Shown: piece after piece, positions 1 to 8,612 of the stretch
Numbering within the stretch: position 1 is the stretch's first letter
How the letters are laid out: each line of letters starts with the position of its first letter
NCBI RefSeq assembly: GCF_900696085.1
Contig: NZ_CAADFC020000004.1
Location: 1,000,985-1,064,984 of the forward strand
Length of the DNA stretch: 64,000 nt
Reading direction: 5' to 3'
From: Bradyrhizobium ivorense
GTDB taxonomy: Bacteria; Pseudomonadota; Alphaproteobacteria; Rhizobiales; Xanthobacteraceae
Translations under genes and position numbers: made by a program
Notes under the pieces: model-generated
What the model saw: only the letters and a program-made list of their open reading frames with translations
What the model was told of the DNA's origin: nothing
Databases searched by the model: none

Positions 1-405
1 ACCCTTGCGGCGGTCGAGCCGGGTCTGCGAGGTGTTGACGCGCGCCTCGGCGATGCGCAGCGCCGAGACCGCGGAATCCAGATTGGCCTGGGTGCCGGAG
101 CCGGTGCCACGCAGCGAGGCGGCGCGGTCGTAGGTCTGCTGCGCATTGGCCAGCGTCGCATTGCTCTGGTTGAGATCGGCGCGCTGCAGATCGTCGTCGA
201 CGGTGTAGAGCAGGTCGCCGGGCTTGACCTCGTCGCCCTCGCGCACGTTGAGCTTGGTGACACGGCCGGACTCGTCGGGGCTGGCGAAGATCATGTCGGC
301 CTCGACCCAGCCCTGGAAGCCGGGGTCGCGCTTCTCCTGACAGCCGGCAAGCACCGCCGCCAGCGCGGCGACGGCGAGACACTGCAATATGCGCGACGAG
401 GTCAT
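1..405 (-). CDS. RND efflux membrane fusion (HlyD/AcrA-type) lipoprotein, N-terminal part
   Basis: Reads leftward off the window edge, so only the first 135 residues are visible. The start ATG is at 405-403 and overlaps the TetR stop codon (ATGA), so the two genes are translationally coupled. The N-terminus is a lipoprotein signal ending in the lipobox LAGC, with Cys22 as the likely lipidated residue. After it come the beta-barrel/lipoyl start (GWVEADMIFASPDESGRV) and the first arm of an alpha-helical hairpin (LNQSNATLANAQQTYDRAA). This is the plan of periplasmic adaptors that link an inner-membrane pump to an outer-membrane channel. Substrate unknown; pump genes should lie to the left. Confidence 0.85.
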   Translation of the reverse strand, partial: MTSSRILQCLAVAALAAVLAGCQEKRDPGFQGWVEADMIFASPDESGRVTKLNVREGDEVKPGDLLYTVDDDLQRADLNQSNATLANAQQTYDRAASLRGTGSGTQANLDSAVSALRIAEARVNTSQTRLDRRKG

Positions 406-1130
406 GTCGTCCTCCGTTCGCCAAAAATCAGATCGAGATGCACCTTGAACATCGCGATGCCGTCGAGCGGCGCGTGGCGGGCGAACAGGCTCTGCCAAAT
501 CACCGCGACGATCGCGGGCGCGACGATCAGTTGCGGGAAGTGCGCCAGCTCCTTCTGCCTGATCTCGCCGCGCGTGATCGCGAGTTGAACCAGCCGGTGC
601 ATGGCGGCCAGCCCCTTCGACACCACCTCGCGGAAATAGAAATCGGCGATCGCCGGGAAGCGCGGCCCCTCCGAAACGATCAGCCGAATGATGTCGCCGC
701 GCCGGGTCGTTGCCACCTCGCGAATGAAAATCTCGGCAAATCCCTCCACCGCATCGCGCACCGGGCCGGTGATCGTGGGCGGCGCGGCCAAGCGGCTGAT
801 CAGCGGGACCAGCGCGGTGCGGATCAGCTCCTCGAACATCGACTCCTTGTCCTTGAAGTGCAGGTAGAGCGTGCCCTTGGCGACCCCTGCCCGCTTGGCG
901 ATGTCGTCGAGCCGGGTCGCGGCAAAGCCGCGCGCGACGAACTCGTCCATCGCCGCCTCGACGATGGCCGCCCGCCGCTCCGCCGACCTTTCCGCGCGGT
1001 TCGCCACGGGCCTCGCCTCGGCCAGTTTTGCCGAGACGACCTTCGGAGTCTTGGCCGAGGCAGCCCGGATCGCGGCCTGGCGGGGCCGTTGGGGCGATGG
1101 GCGGGTCGGTTTATCGGTGCGCTTTGTCAT
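402..1130 (-). CDS. TetR/AcrR-family transcriptional repressor
   Basis: A protein of 242 residues with a basic, Pro/Arg-rich tail of about 45 residues and then a TetR helix-turn-helix at about residues 50-97 (AIVEAAMDEFVARGFAATRL, AKRAGVAKGTLYLHFKDKE). The rest is a helical ligand-binding domain resembling the TetR_C regions of efflux regulators. It precedes, and overlaps by 4 bp, the gene of an efflux adaptor lipoprotein. A perfect 20-bp palindrome lies 10 bp upstream of the start codon, which implies autorepression and control of the pump operon. The long basic extension is unusual; a later in-frame start could remove it, but no better ribosome site is evident. Inducer unknown. Confidence 0.88.
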   Translation of the reverse strand: MTKRTDKPTRPSPQRPRQAAIRAASAKTPKVVSAKLAEARPVANRAERSAERRAAIVEAAMDEFVARGFAATRLDDIAKRAGVAKGTLYLHFKDKESMFEELIRTALVPLISRLAAPPTITGPVRDAVEGFAEIFIREVATTRRGDIIRLIVSEGPRFPAIADFYFREVVSKGLAAMHRLVQLAITRGEIRQKELAHFPQLIVAPAIVAVIWQSLFARHAPLDGIAMFKVHLDLIFGERRTT

Positions 1131-1139
1131 GAGTCAAAT

Positions 1140-1159
1140 ATGACTGACTAGTCAGTCAT
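1140..1159. promoter_or_regulatory. Probable TetR operator (20-bp perfect palindrome)
   Basis: The sequence ATGACTGACT followed at once by its exact reverse complement AGTCAGTCAT lies 10-29 bp upstream of the TetR start codon. TetR/AcrR regulators of efflux operons commonly bind such palindromes (often TGACTGACT-like half-sites) next to their own gene. Function is inferred from position and symmetry. Confidence 0.75.
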
Positions 1160-1296
1160 TGTCAAGATGATGGGAGGAAAACGCATATCGGCGCGGAACG
1201 TTCCTGGCGGTTTTGCTGCGATCCGACTCGCCGTTCCGGCGTCGCGCACCGATTGACGCGGGTGGTTATAAGTCCCTGCTTTCGCCGGGCCACACT

Positions 1297-1381
1297 GTCA
1301 TTGCGAGGCGCGACAGCGACGAAGCAATCCATCGCTCCGCATATGCGGCGCTATGGATTGCTTCGCTGCGCTCGCAATGAC
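1297..1381. repeat. Palindromic intergenic repeat (family F)
   Basis: A long imperfect inverted repeat: GTCATTGCGAG...GCAATCCAT at the left is answered by ATGGATTGC...CTCGCAATGAC at the right around a small central hairpin (CCGCATATGCGG). Extruded elements of this design are widespread between genes in Bradyrhizobium and Rhodopseudomonas. Only one full copy is in this window. Confidence 0.75.
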
Positions 1382-1420
1382 GGGGTGAGTTCGAGCCGCA
1401 ACTCACGCAGCTAGCTCGGT

Positions 1421-1541
1421 GTCATCACCCGCGCATGCGGGTGATCCAGTATTCCAGGGGCGGTCGTGCTTGAGCCGACAGGCCGCGGCGTACTGGATCG
1501 CCCGGTCCATGTGCGCAATTGCGCACAGGCCGGGCGATGAC
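1421..1541. repeat. Palindromic intergenic repeat, family A, copy 1
   Basis: An element of about 121 bp bounded by GTCATCACCCGC and GGGCGATGAC, with an inner hairpin built on the 16-bp palindrome GTGCGCAATTGCGCAC (1511-1526). Its reverse complement matches the copy at 62874-62994 over nearly the whole length, and a variant lies at 3312-3413. It runs up to the region upstream of the P450 gene. Confidence 0.8.
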
Positions 1542-1662
1542 ATTCGTGGGCGGGAGCCCTCTCCATTACGATTGCAACGAACTTCGGCCGTCCGGCAATC
1601 GAGACGTAAAACGGGGATGCCTAGAGAGGAGAAGTCTCAGTCAAGGACGAGAGGGAATCCCA

Positions 1663-2901
1663 ATGGCAGAAGTTATCGGCACGAGCGATCGGGTGGCTCT
1701 CGGCGCTTTCGACGGCCTGCCGGTTCTGAATGTGGCAGACCTCGACGCCGATCCTCACGGCATGTTCCGCAGGTATCGCGCCGCCTATCCCTTTGTCGGA
1801 CATCAAGCGGGAGGTTACCTCATACTGCGCCATGCCGACATTGAGCGGCTTGGCAATGGTTCGGGTACGGCCGCATCCGAAACGGCCCACCCGGAAATGT
1901 TCGGTGTCACCGAGGGAGCGCTGTTCGATTTGTTCGAGCAGGGAATGCTCACCGCGAATGGCGCCGTTCATCGTCGCCGGCGCTCACCGTTCTCCAGAAG
2001 CTTTGCGGCGCGCACGATGGCCGATCTGAGGCCGCAGATACGGCGTTCCGCGGAGGAGTTGATCGAGAGCTGGTATGCCGATGGTCGGGTCGAATTTGTC
2101 GATCAGTTCGCAGCTCAACTTCCTGCCCGCGTCATAGGGAATCTTCTCGGCCTGCCGCGCGCCGACATCCCGTCCTTTACGAACCTTGTCTACTCCGTGA
2201 CCCGCTTCTTCAGCTCGAGCATCGTGCCGGACGAAATCCCCGAATTGGAGGCGGCGTGCCGAGGGTTGCGCGATTACGTGGAAAAGACGCTCGACGACAG
2301 GCGCAGCGCCCCTCGCGACGATTTCCTCTCGGATTTCCTGGGCAAGGCGGACGCAGCCGGCGAGCTGTCACCTCTCGAGATCGTATTCCAGATCGTGCAG
2401 CTGATCATCGGCGGCACCGACACGACCCGCGTCGCCATCGTGATGCAACTGGCACTGCTGCTCCAGCACCGGGAGCAATGGGACGCGGTGTGCCGCGACC
2501 CCTCGCTCGTTCCAGGCGCGGTTGCGGAGGCGATGCGCTTCGAGCCGAGCGTGGCATCGTTCGTCAGAGTGACGACCGAGGACATCGAGCTTGGCGGCGC
2601 GGTTCTTCCGGCCCGGCAGTTCATCATCTTGTCGACGATGTCCGCCGCGCGTGACGGAGACGCCTATGACCGACCCGACGTGTTCGACATCCGTCGAACC
2701 GACCAGCCACGGCTGCTTCCCGCCTTCGGCGCCGGCGCCCATCGTTGCATCGGTGAGGCGCTGGCGCGCGTCGAACTCGAGGAGAGCCTGGCGGCGCTCG
2801 CGGCCCGCCTCCCGCACCTTCGACTGGATGAGGCGCCTGTGATCAAGGGGCACAGCGGCATCCGCCGCGTCGATTCCATGCGGATATCCTGGCAGCCGTG
2901 A
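1663..2901 (+). CDS. Cytochrome P450 (bacterial class I type)
   Basis: A soluble heme monooxygenase of 412 residues, a usual length for bacterial P450s that take electrons from a ferredoxin. The I-helix oxygen-activation motif GGTDTTR is at 250-256, the ExxR pair at E289/R292, and the heme-binding loop FGAGAHRCIG carries the axial Cys362. The frame is open further upstream, but that part is the family A repeat. The ATG at 1663 follows a GAGGGA ribosome site and begins MAEVIGTSDR, so it is preferred. No ferredoxin or reductase gene lies beside it and the substrate cannot be read from sequence. It stands alone between two repeat-filled spacers. Confidence 0.92.
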   Translation: MAEVIGTSDRVALGAFDGLPVLNVADLDADPHGMFRRYRAAYPFVGHQAGGYLILRHADIERLGNGSGTAASETAHPEMFGVTEGALFDLFEQGMLTANGAVHRRRRSPFSRSFAARTMADLRPQIRRSAEELIESWYADGRVEFVDQFAAQLPARVIGNLLGLPRADIPSFTNLVYSVTRFFSSSIVPDEIPELEAACRGLRDYVEKTLDDRRSAPRDDFLSDFLGKADAAGELSPLEIVFQIVQLIIGGTDTTRVAIVMQLALLLQHREQWDAVCRDPSLVPGAVAEAMRFEPSVASFVRVTTEDIELGGAVLPARQFIILSTMSAARDGDAYDRPDVFDIRRTDQPRLLPAFGAGAHRCIGEALARVELEESLAALAARLPHLRLDEAPVIKGHSGIRRVDSMRISWQP

Positions 2902-2994
2902 AATCCGGATGCGGCATCGATCTCGGATTACCGCGCGTGGTGATGGTCCCGGCCTTCGCTGGGACGACACGGAGTTTGTGGTGCCGCTCTCAGC

Positions 2995-3276
2995 ACCGTC
3001 ACCCTGAGGAGCGCCAACGGGTCCGCGCGAAGCGCGGCCCGATGACTTGTTTAGTCCGGAGACATGGCTGACACCTGTTCGGACACATCACTGACAGGTT
3101 GACCGTCGGTCAAGTCGATTGATGCGACATACCAACTGGGTGTGCATACGCGCGCTGCGGTCAGTTCCGTCATCCTGAGGTGCGAGCTCTTGCGAGCCTC
3201 GAAGGATCGACGGCCACCAGCCGGGCCGTGCACCCTTCGAGGCTCGCCGAAAAGGCTCGCACCTCAGGATGACGGG
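2995..3276. repeat. Repeat-filled spacer with family B inverted repeat
   Basis: The spacer after the P450 has no credible gene. It holds CACCGTCACCCTGAGG-type repeat debris (2995 onward) and then an inverted repeat at about 3171-3276: GTCATCCTGAGGTGCGAGC at the left pairs with GCTCGCACCTCAGGATGAC at the right, with GAGCCTCGAAGG / CCTTCGAGGCTC inside. A related copy lies at 12724-12868. Confidence 0.7.
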
Positions 3277-3311
3277 TTGGTCTGATTCGAGTGCCAAACA
3301 CCTTATTCGCT

Positions 3312-3413
3312 GTCATCACCCGCGCAGACCGGGCGGTCCAGTACGCCGCGCCTTCTCGGCTCAATTACCGATGTCTCTGGAATACTGGATCACCCGCCTG
3401 CGCGGGCGATGAC
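3312..3413. repeat. Palindromic intergenic repeat, family A, copy 2
   Basis: Starts GTCATCACCCGCGCAG and ends GCGCGGGCGATGAC, with the TCCAGTACGCCGC and CTGGAATACTGGATCACC blocks shared with the other family A copies. It lacks the central GTGCGCAATTGCGCAC palindrome. It sits just downstream of the cytochrome c gene (leftward). Confidence 0.75.
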
Positions 3414-3430
3414 AGCGCAGAGGGAAAGCG

Positions 3431-4063
3431 TCAGTTCGGGCAGGGTTGCCCGGCGGCGCCCCACAGCGCCATGTCCTTGACGTGATCCTCGAAGCTGCCC
3501 GGCGGCGTGGTGCGGCCCGCCCCAGGGGCCCAGGCCCGGGGGATGAAGCCGCTGAGCGATGCGTCGTGCCTGAGGTGCTCGAGCAGTGCGACGGCGTCGC
3601 GGCCGCCGTTGCGCTTGGGGTCCTTCAGTTGCGCGCAGATCTCCGCGCCGCTCTTGCCGAACCAGATGAACTCCACCGGGGCCAGCTGCCAGTCGATGCC
3701 GGCGTGCAACGGCGCCGGCGCGGGATCGTTCGGCAAGGTGGTGGTGATGTGACAGGTCGAGCAGGCGATGGTCTCGGCGCCGATCCGGCTCTCGCCGCCA
3801 TGGATGTTCATGCCATGCACGCGGGTTTTGGTTTCGCCGGCCGGCGTCCACATCGGGATCGCCTTGGCGTCGACATGGCAGTTGGCGCAACGCGGATGGG
3901 TCACCACCGCCTCGATCCGCTTCCATGCCTCGAGCCCGTCGGCGCGGCTGACGCTGCCCGCCGGCAGCGCATCTTTGGAGGCATCGTCCTTGGCCACCCC
4001 AATCCCGGTCAGGGCCGCGATCGACGCAGCCGCCAGCGCGATCGCGATCAATGCTGCTTTCAT
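3431..4063 (-). CDS. Exported diheme c-type cytochrome
   Basis: A protein of 210 residues with a cleavable Sec signal (MKAALIAIALAAASIAAL) and two heme c motifs, CANCH and CSTCH, about 40 residues apart. Its start lies 10 bp past the stop of the molybdenum subunit, with GAGGGG seven bases before the ATG, so it is the third gene of the operon. Isoquinoline oxidoreductase-type Mo enzymes that lack an FAD subunit often come with such cytochromes. The likely role is to accept electrons from the 2Fe-2S subunit in the periplasm and pass them to the respiratory chain. The C-terminal region has no further heme motif. Confidence 0.85.
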   Translation of the reverse strand: MKAALIAIALAAASIAALTGIGVAKDDASKDALPAGSVSRADGLEAWKRIEAVVTHPRCANCHVDAKAIPMWTPAGETKTRVHGMNIHGGESRIGAETIACSTCHITTTLPNDPAPAPLHAGIDWQLAPVEFIWFGKSGAEICAQLKDPKRNGGRDAVALLEHLRHDASLSGFIPRAWAPGAGRTTPPGSFEDHVKDMALWGAAGQPCPN

Positions 4064-4073
4064 GGCGCGCCCC

Positions 4074-6329
4074 TCACACGAAATCGATGAACTTGTTGAA
4101 GGGCATTTCGCGGATCCGTTTTCCGGTCGCCGCGAAGATCGCGTTGGCGAGCGCCGGTGCGGCCGGAGGCACCGGCGGCTCGCCGACGCCCCTCACCTTC
4201 GGATCGTTCTCGAGCCCGCGCACTTCGATGACCGGACACTGGTAGATCCGCATCGCTTCGTGGTGATGGTAGTTGGTCTGCTGCACGCCGCCCTTGGCGT
4301 AGGTGAGCTCGCAGTTGATGGCGTGGCCGAGCCCCCACACCACCCCGCCCTGCACCTGGTTCTCGAAATTGACGGGATCGACCACCTTGCCGACATCGAC
4401 CGCGATCCAGACCTTGTCGATCCTGATACCGCGGTCGGTCGCCGTGACTTCGACGACTTCCGCGGTCGGCGTGCCGAAGGCCTCGACGAAGGCGACGCCG
4501 CGTCCCTTGCCGTTGCCGAGCGGCCCCTTCCAGTCCGACATCTCGGCGAGGGTCTCGAGCAGCTTACGGTAGTGCGGGACCGCGCACATCTCGATCCGCC
4601 CCTTCAGCGGATCGACGCCCGCCGCATGGAGCAGTTCGTCGATGAAACTTTCGGTGAAGAAGCCGGCGGTGGAGGCGCCGACCGAGCGCCACGTGGTGCA
4701 CGGCGACAGGCCCTGCGCCTCAAAGGTCGTGGCCCGGAAATTCGGGATGTCGTAGTAGACGTTCCACAGGCCGGAGGCCAATTGCGCATCGGGGTCCTTC
4801 GAGGGGATGCCGGAACGCTCGAGCAGCCCCTTGAGCGGCGCGGTCGAGGCCAATTGCAAATCGGCCGCGACGATCTTTCCCTTGTCGACGGCGCCTCTGT
4901 GCCGGGCGATCGAAATCTGTCGCGGAATGTCCTGGATGAAATCTTCCTCGCGGGAAAACACCAGCTTGATCGGCGTCCCGCGCATCTGGTTGGCGATCTC
5001 GGCCAGCACACGCACGTTCTCGTATTCGAGACGGTGGCCAAAACTTCCACCGGTCCATTGATTGTGGAAGGTGACCTGCTCCGGCTTGATGCCGATCGCC
5101 GTCGCCGCGACCGACTGCACGAATTGAGGGCTCTGATGGCCAACCCAGATTTCCATCCCGGTGTCGGTGACAATGCCGATCCCGTTCAGCGGCTCCAGCG
5201 GCGCATGCGCCAGATAGGGCGCGCGATACTCCGCCTCCACCAACGTGCCGGCCTTCAACCCGGTTTCGACATCGCCGATCTTGCGCCACTCCTTGCCCAA
5301 GAATTCCGGCTTGAATGAGGATTCCAGAACCTTCCAATGGTCGGCCTGCTCGGCGGGATAGGTCGATGGCGCCCACTCGCAATCGATCGCCGCGACCGCT
5401 TTCATCGCGTACCAGCTGTTGGTCGCGACGACAGCAACGCCGTTCTTGATCTCGAGGATCTTCTTGACCCCCGGCATCGCCTGCGCCTTGCGAGCGTCAT
5501 ATGACTTCAGCGGCTGGCCCTTGTTGGGGTTCAGCTTGACGGAGGCATACATCATGCCGTCCATCTTCAGGTCGATGCCGAACTTGAGTTCGCCCATCAC
5601 CTTCGATTTGATATCGAGCCGCGTCATCGGCTTGCCGACCAATCGCCATGTCGACGGGTCGCGCGGCTTGACGTCGAGCACCGGCGCAATCTTCGCGGCG
5701 TCCGCCGCGAGCGCGACGTAGGGAATTTTGGTTCCGTTGGGCAAGATCACATGGCCGGATTGGGTGCGAACGTCGGCCAGCGCGACGCCCGCGCGGTCGG
5801 CCGCCGCGACCTTCAGCGTCTCGCGGGCGACCGCGCCGGCAATGCGCAACTTTTCGTAGGTGTCCGGGATCGTGCTGGATCCGCCGGTCATCTGCAGGCC
5901 GGACTTGCGCAGGTTTTGCAGCACGGCGGCGCGCGCGGCTTCAGCGGCCGGACTTTGGTCCGCGGCGAGGAACGGCGCGAACTCATCGGCAAAGCCGGTG
6001 TTGAAATAGGCGGGGCTCGGCCCCGCGAAGCGGACTTCGAACTGGCCGGGGTCGAGGTCCATCTCTTCGGCAATCAGGATCGGCTGCACCGAGCCGACGC
6101 CCTGGCCGATGTCGGCGTGTTGCGCGATCAGCGTGATCTTCTCCGGGCTGATCTCGACCCAGGGATTGAAAGTCGCGGAATTGGACCCGAGCCCTGCGGC
6201 CAATGGATTGCCATTGGCGACTGGAGCGGCCTGTTCGGCATTGCTGCAGGGGCCGAACGCAACGCCGCCGGCGACCGCGGCGGAGCCGATGATGAACGCG
6301 CGGCGGGACAGGTTTTGCATGGCGCCCAT
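4074..6329 (-). CDS. Periplasmic aldehyde/isoquinoline oxidoreductase-type molybdenum subunit (IorB-like)
   Basis: A protein of 751 residues of the xanthine oxidase superfamily, in the shorter form typical of IorB-like enzymes. A Tat signal (SRRAFIIG followed by a hydrophobic stretch and FGPCS) sends the folded cofactor-loaded protein to the periplasm. The last part contains GVGEPPVPPAAP, whose Glu717 corresponds to the catalytic glutamate by the Mo-MCD cofactor. The ATG at 6329 is chosen because GGAGAA lies five bases upstream and it starts one base after the small-subunit stop. With the flanking genes it forms a Mo / 2Fe-2S / cytochrome c dehydrogenase. The true substrate (aldehyde or N-heterocycle) is not known. 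Confidence 0.9.
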   Translation of the reverse strand: MGAMQNLSRRAFIIGSAAVAGGVAFGPCSNAEQAAPVANGNPLAAGLGSNSATFNPWVEISPEKITLIAQHADIGQGVGSVQPILIAEEMDLDPGQFEVRFAGPSPAYFNTGFADEFAPFLAADQSPAAEAARAAVLQNLRKSGLQMTGGSSTIPDTYEKLRIAGAVARETLKVAAADRAGVALADVRTQSGHVILPNGTKIPYVALAADAAKIAPVLDVKPRDPSTWRLVGKPMTRLDIKSKVMGELKFGIDLKMDGMMYASVKLNPNKGQPLKSYDARKAQAMPGVKKILEIKNGVAVVATNSWYAMKAVAAIDCEWAPSTYPAEQADHWKVLESSFKPEFLGKEWRKIGDVETGLKAGTLVEAEYRAPYLAHAPLEPLNGIGIVTDTGMEIWVGHQSPQFVQSVAATAIGIKPEQVTFHNQWTGGSFGHRLEYENVRVLAEIANQMRGTPIKLVFSREEDFIQDIPRQISIARHRGAVDKGKIVAADLQLASTAPLKGLLERSGIPSKDPDAQLASGLWNVYYDIPNFRATTFEAQGLSPCTTWRSVGASTAGFFTESFIDELLHAAGVDPLKGRIEMCAVPHYRKLLETLAEMSDWKGPLGNGKGRGVAFVEAFGTPTAEVVEVTATDRGIRIDKVWIAVDVGKVVDPVNFENQVQGGVVWGLGHAINCELTYAKGGVQQTNYHHHEAMRIYQCPVIEVRGLENDPKVRGVGEPPVPPAAPALANAIFAATGKRIREMPFNKFIDFV

Positions 6330-6330
6330 C

Positions 6331-6792
6331 TCACTTCTCCGCCATCTTGGCCGCAGCCGCATGGATCGCGGCGCGAATACGCGGATAGGTGCCGCACCGG
6401 CACAGATTGCCCGACATCACCTCGTTGATCTGTTCGTCGGTCGGCTTGGGGATCAGCTCGAGCAGCGACACGGCCTGCATGATCTGGCCGGTCTGGCAGT
6501 AGCCGCATTGCGGGACCTGATGCTCGATCCAGGCTTGCAGGACCGGGTGCTGCTCCCTGTTGTCCAATCCGTCGATGGTGACGACCGACTTGCCGGCGAG
6601 GTCGCCGATCCGCGCCTGGCAGGAACGGACCGCCGCGCCGTTGATCTGAACGGTGCAGGCACCGCATTGCGCGATCCCGCAGCCGTATTTGGGGCTGGTG
6701 ATACCGAGCTCGTCGCGCAACACCCAGAGCAAAGGCATCTCTGGAACGACGTCAACTCGATGCTTGATGCCATTGACCGTGAGTTCGATCAT
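6331..6792 (-). CDS. 2Fe-2S subunit of molybdenum oxidoreductase (IorA-like)
   Basis: A protein of 153 residues. The N-terminal plant-ferredoxin-like domain has the first cluster motif (CGIAQCGAC with a later Cys), and the C-terminal helical domain has the second (CGYCQTGQ and CRCGTYPRI). This is the standard small subunit that passes electrons from Mo to the outside. The ATG at 6792 (MIELTVNG) follows a GAAGGGG site; the open frame further upstream lacks the family's usual start. It has no signal peptide of its own, so it is probably carried out by the Tat signal of its partner subunit. First gene of the three-gene operon. Confidence 0.92.
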   Translation of the reverse strand: MIELTVNGIKHRVDVVPEMPLLWVLRDELGITSPKYGCGIAQCGACTVQINGAAVRSCQARIGDLAGKSVVTIDGLDNREQHPVLQAWIEHQVPQCGYCQTGQIMQAVSLLELIPKPTDEQINEVMSGNLCRCGTYPRIRAAIHAAAAKMAEK

Positions 6793-6995
6793 GTCGATAC
6801 GCCCCTTCGCGAATGTTGTCGTCCTCACTTCCGGGTAACTGGTATCCGGGGCAGCGTAACGTAGGCCTGCCGGGCTGCCAAGCACGGCAATTAGGCAACC
6901 AGCGCTGTCGCATTACGCGAGAGACGACACGTGATAGCGCGTGCTTGCGTACGCGCTCGCGACGCGTGGATGCGACAAATCATCGCCGCGGCGCG

Positions 6996-7358
6996 TCAGG
7001 GTCGCTCGGTGATCGACAGCACATTGCCGTCGGGATCCTTCAGCCACGCGATCCGGGCGCCGGATGGCGATGGCCAGACGCCGAGCTCATCCTGCGCGAG
7101 GCGCGGATAGCGCTCGAACACGCCGCCACGAGCGGCGATGCCGCGCACGGCAGCATCGATGTCGGGGACCGCCCAGCCGAGCACGGTATGCGGCTGTGGT
7201 ATCAACGCGCGCACCTTCTGGACCCGCAGCTCGATCCCCGCGAGATCGTAGACGACGGCAAAATCGTCATCGCAGACGAATTGCAGGCCGAGCACGCCCT
7301 CGTAGAACGCGCGCGCCCGCGCGCTGTCGGTCGTCGCCACAAGGTCATCGGGCTGCAA
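6996..7358 (-). CDS. VOC (glyoxalase/bleomycin-resistance) superfamily protein
   Basis: About 120 residues with the paired beta-alpha-beta-beta-beta halves of the VOC fold: DLVATTDSARARAFYEGVLG at the N-terminus and the late motif WLKDPDGNVLSI with its metal-ligand region. The frame has no ATG; a stop lies two codons upstream of TTG at 7358, so TTG is the only possible start near the fold's beginning. No clear ribosome site. Function could be a small-molecule lyase, isomerase or binding protein; it is not a recognisable glyoxalase I. Confidence 0.7.
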   Translation of the reverse strand: MQPDDLVATTDSARARAFYEGVLGLQFVCDDDFAVVYDLAGIELRVQKVRALIPQPHTVLGWAVPDIDAAVRGIAARGGVFERYPRLAQDELGVWPSPSGARIAWLKDPDGNVLSITERP

Positions 7359-7595
7359 CCATCAAGCATGTCGCTCACCGCGGTTGGAGAGGCAGCTTCG
7401 CACCTTTGCCCATCCTACGATGTCATTGCGGCCGTGGAAACCTGAGCGGGCCGGCATGCGTTCCGGGGGGAAGGCGGCTCCCGGCCGATCTGCCGATAGC
7501 GCTCGAACCCGCCACGGCGCTTATCGCTTCATTGCAGCAAGGCTTGACCTGCCCTACCCTCCGGAGCTGCCACAGCACCAATTGCCGGTGAGCCG

Positions 7596-8585
7596 ATGCT
7601 TGCACTGAATGATCCGCTCTGGACCAAGCTCGACGATGCGCATCGCGACCGGGATATTCCGCAATTGCTTGCCAGGTTTTCGCAAGCCTGGGATGACGAG
7701 ATTGCGAAGTCGCTGCTCTGGGACTGTCTTTGCCACCAGGGCACCTGTTACGGGGCGACCTACGCCGCGATCCCGCATCTGCTTGAGATCGCCGAACCTG
7801 ACGGCAACCGGCGTGAGCGGTTCGAGATCGCACTGTTCGCCGGATTTGTCGTGCATTGTGTGCTGGAGCACCGGCGAACCGGGGATGAGGCGCTGCCCGG
7901 ACTTCCCGAAACGACCGAGGCGTGGGATCGGAAGCTCGATTGCTATCGCAGCCTGCTCGCTAGCCTCGAGGATCGAGGCCGAGACATCTCGCATTACGAG
8001 CGCAATGAACTGTTGCCGCGCTACGGGAAAATTCTGCGCGCGGCGCCGATCGGCCGCGCCGATATCGTCCGGATCAAGGCAATCAGGACCGAGTTTCTGT
8101 CCGCGCTGCCGCGGATCGGCAAGATGTGCGAGCAGGCGTTGGTGGAGATGTCGCATGACGCGAGCGGCTTGGTGCCGTTGCTCGGAGGCGTTGCCGCCGC
8201 GGAAGGGCACCGCGACCTCGCCGGCCTTCTCTTTCATGAAGAAGCCAGCTCACTGAGGTGCACGCATTGCGGCTGGGGCTATCGATACCTCCTGTTCGGC
8301 AACCAGATGGCCCTCTATGCCGATGAGCATCCACCCTCGGCAAAGCCGGCGGCTATCTTCGCCGACAGCGCGCTGCTGCGCGACCACAAGGAGAAGGCAG
8401 CCTCGCGACACGACAGCCTGGTCGTCCCCGCGGCCGACACCGACGCGCTCGCGCCTTCGCTGGCGCGGCTGCTGTTGCTCGCGGAGCGCGCGCCGGCCCA
8501 GCGGCCTGCCGTGCTGCTGCGCAATTTCCTCGGCAGCTTTCGTTGCCGGCAATGCGGCGCGATCGGGCCGCTCTGCGTTACCTGA
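7596..8585 (+). CDS. Protein of unknown function, helical with two CxxC knuckles
   Basis: A protein of 329 residues with no signal peptide or membrane segment. The N-terminal half is helical, with a block WDCLCHQGTCYGATYAAIPH that resembles the HQGTxYxATYAAxPHL motif I associate with HEAT-like proteins of unknown function. Two zinc-knuckle-like pairs are visible, CTHCGWGY near residue 225 and CRQCGAIGPLC at the extreme C-terminus. Together they could bind one zinc ion. The start ATG follows GGTGAG. Neighbours give no clue. I do not recognise a defined family and propose no function. Confidence 0.7.
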   Translation: MLALNDPLWTKLDDAHRDRDIPQLLARFSQAWDDEIAKSLLWDCLCHQGTCYGATYAAIPHLLEIAEPDGNRRERFEIALFAGFVVHCVLEHRRTGDEALPGLPETTEAWDRKLDCYRSLLASLEDRGRDISHYERNELLPRYGKILRAAPIGRADIVRIKAIRTEFLSALPRIGKMCEQALVEMSHDASGLVPLLGGVAAAEGHRDLAGLLFHEEASSLRCTHCGWGYRYLLFGNQMALYADEHPPSAKPAAIFADSALLRDHKEKAASRHDSLVVPAADTDALAPSLARLLLLAERAPAQRPAVLLRNFLGSFRCRQCGAIGPLCVT

Positions 8586-8612
8586 GGTGATCGGTGTCGG
8601 CGCGGCCCGCCG

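Noticed and set aside
1519..1662. N-terminal extension of the P450 (48 residues)
   Set aside because: The stretch overlaps the family A repeat, and the ATG at 1663 has a good ribosome site and the family's usual distance to the core.
3768..5318. 516-residue open frame opposite the Mo subunit gene
   Set aside because: Shadow of a GC3-rich gene: rich in Arg, Asp, Gly and His with no fold pattern, while the other strand has complete Mo-enzyme motifs and a Tat signal.
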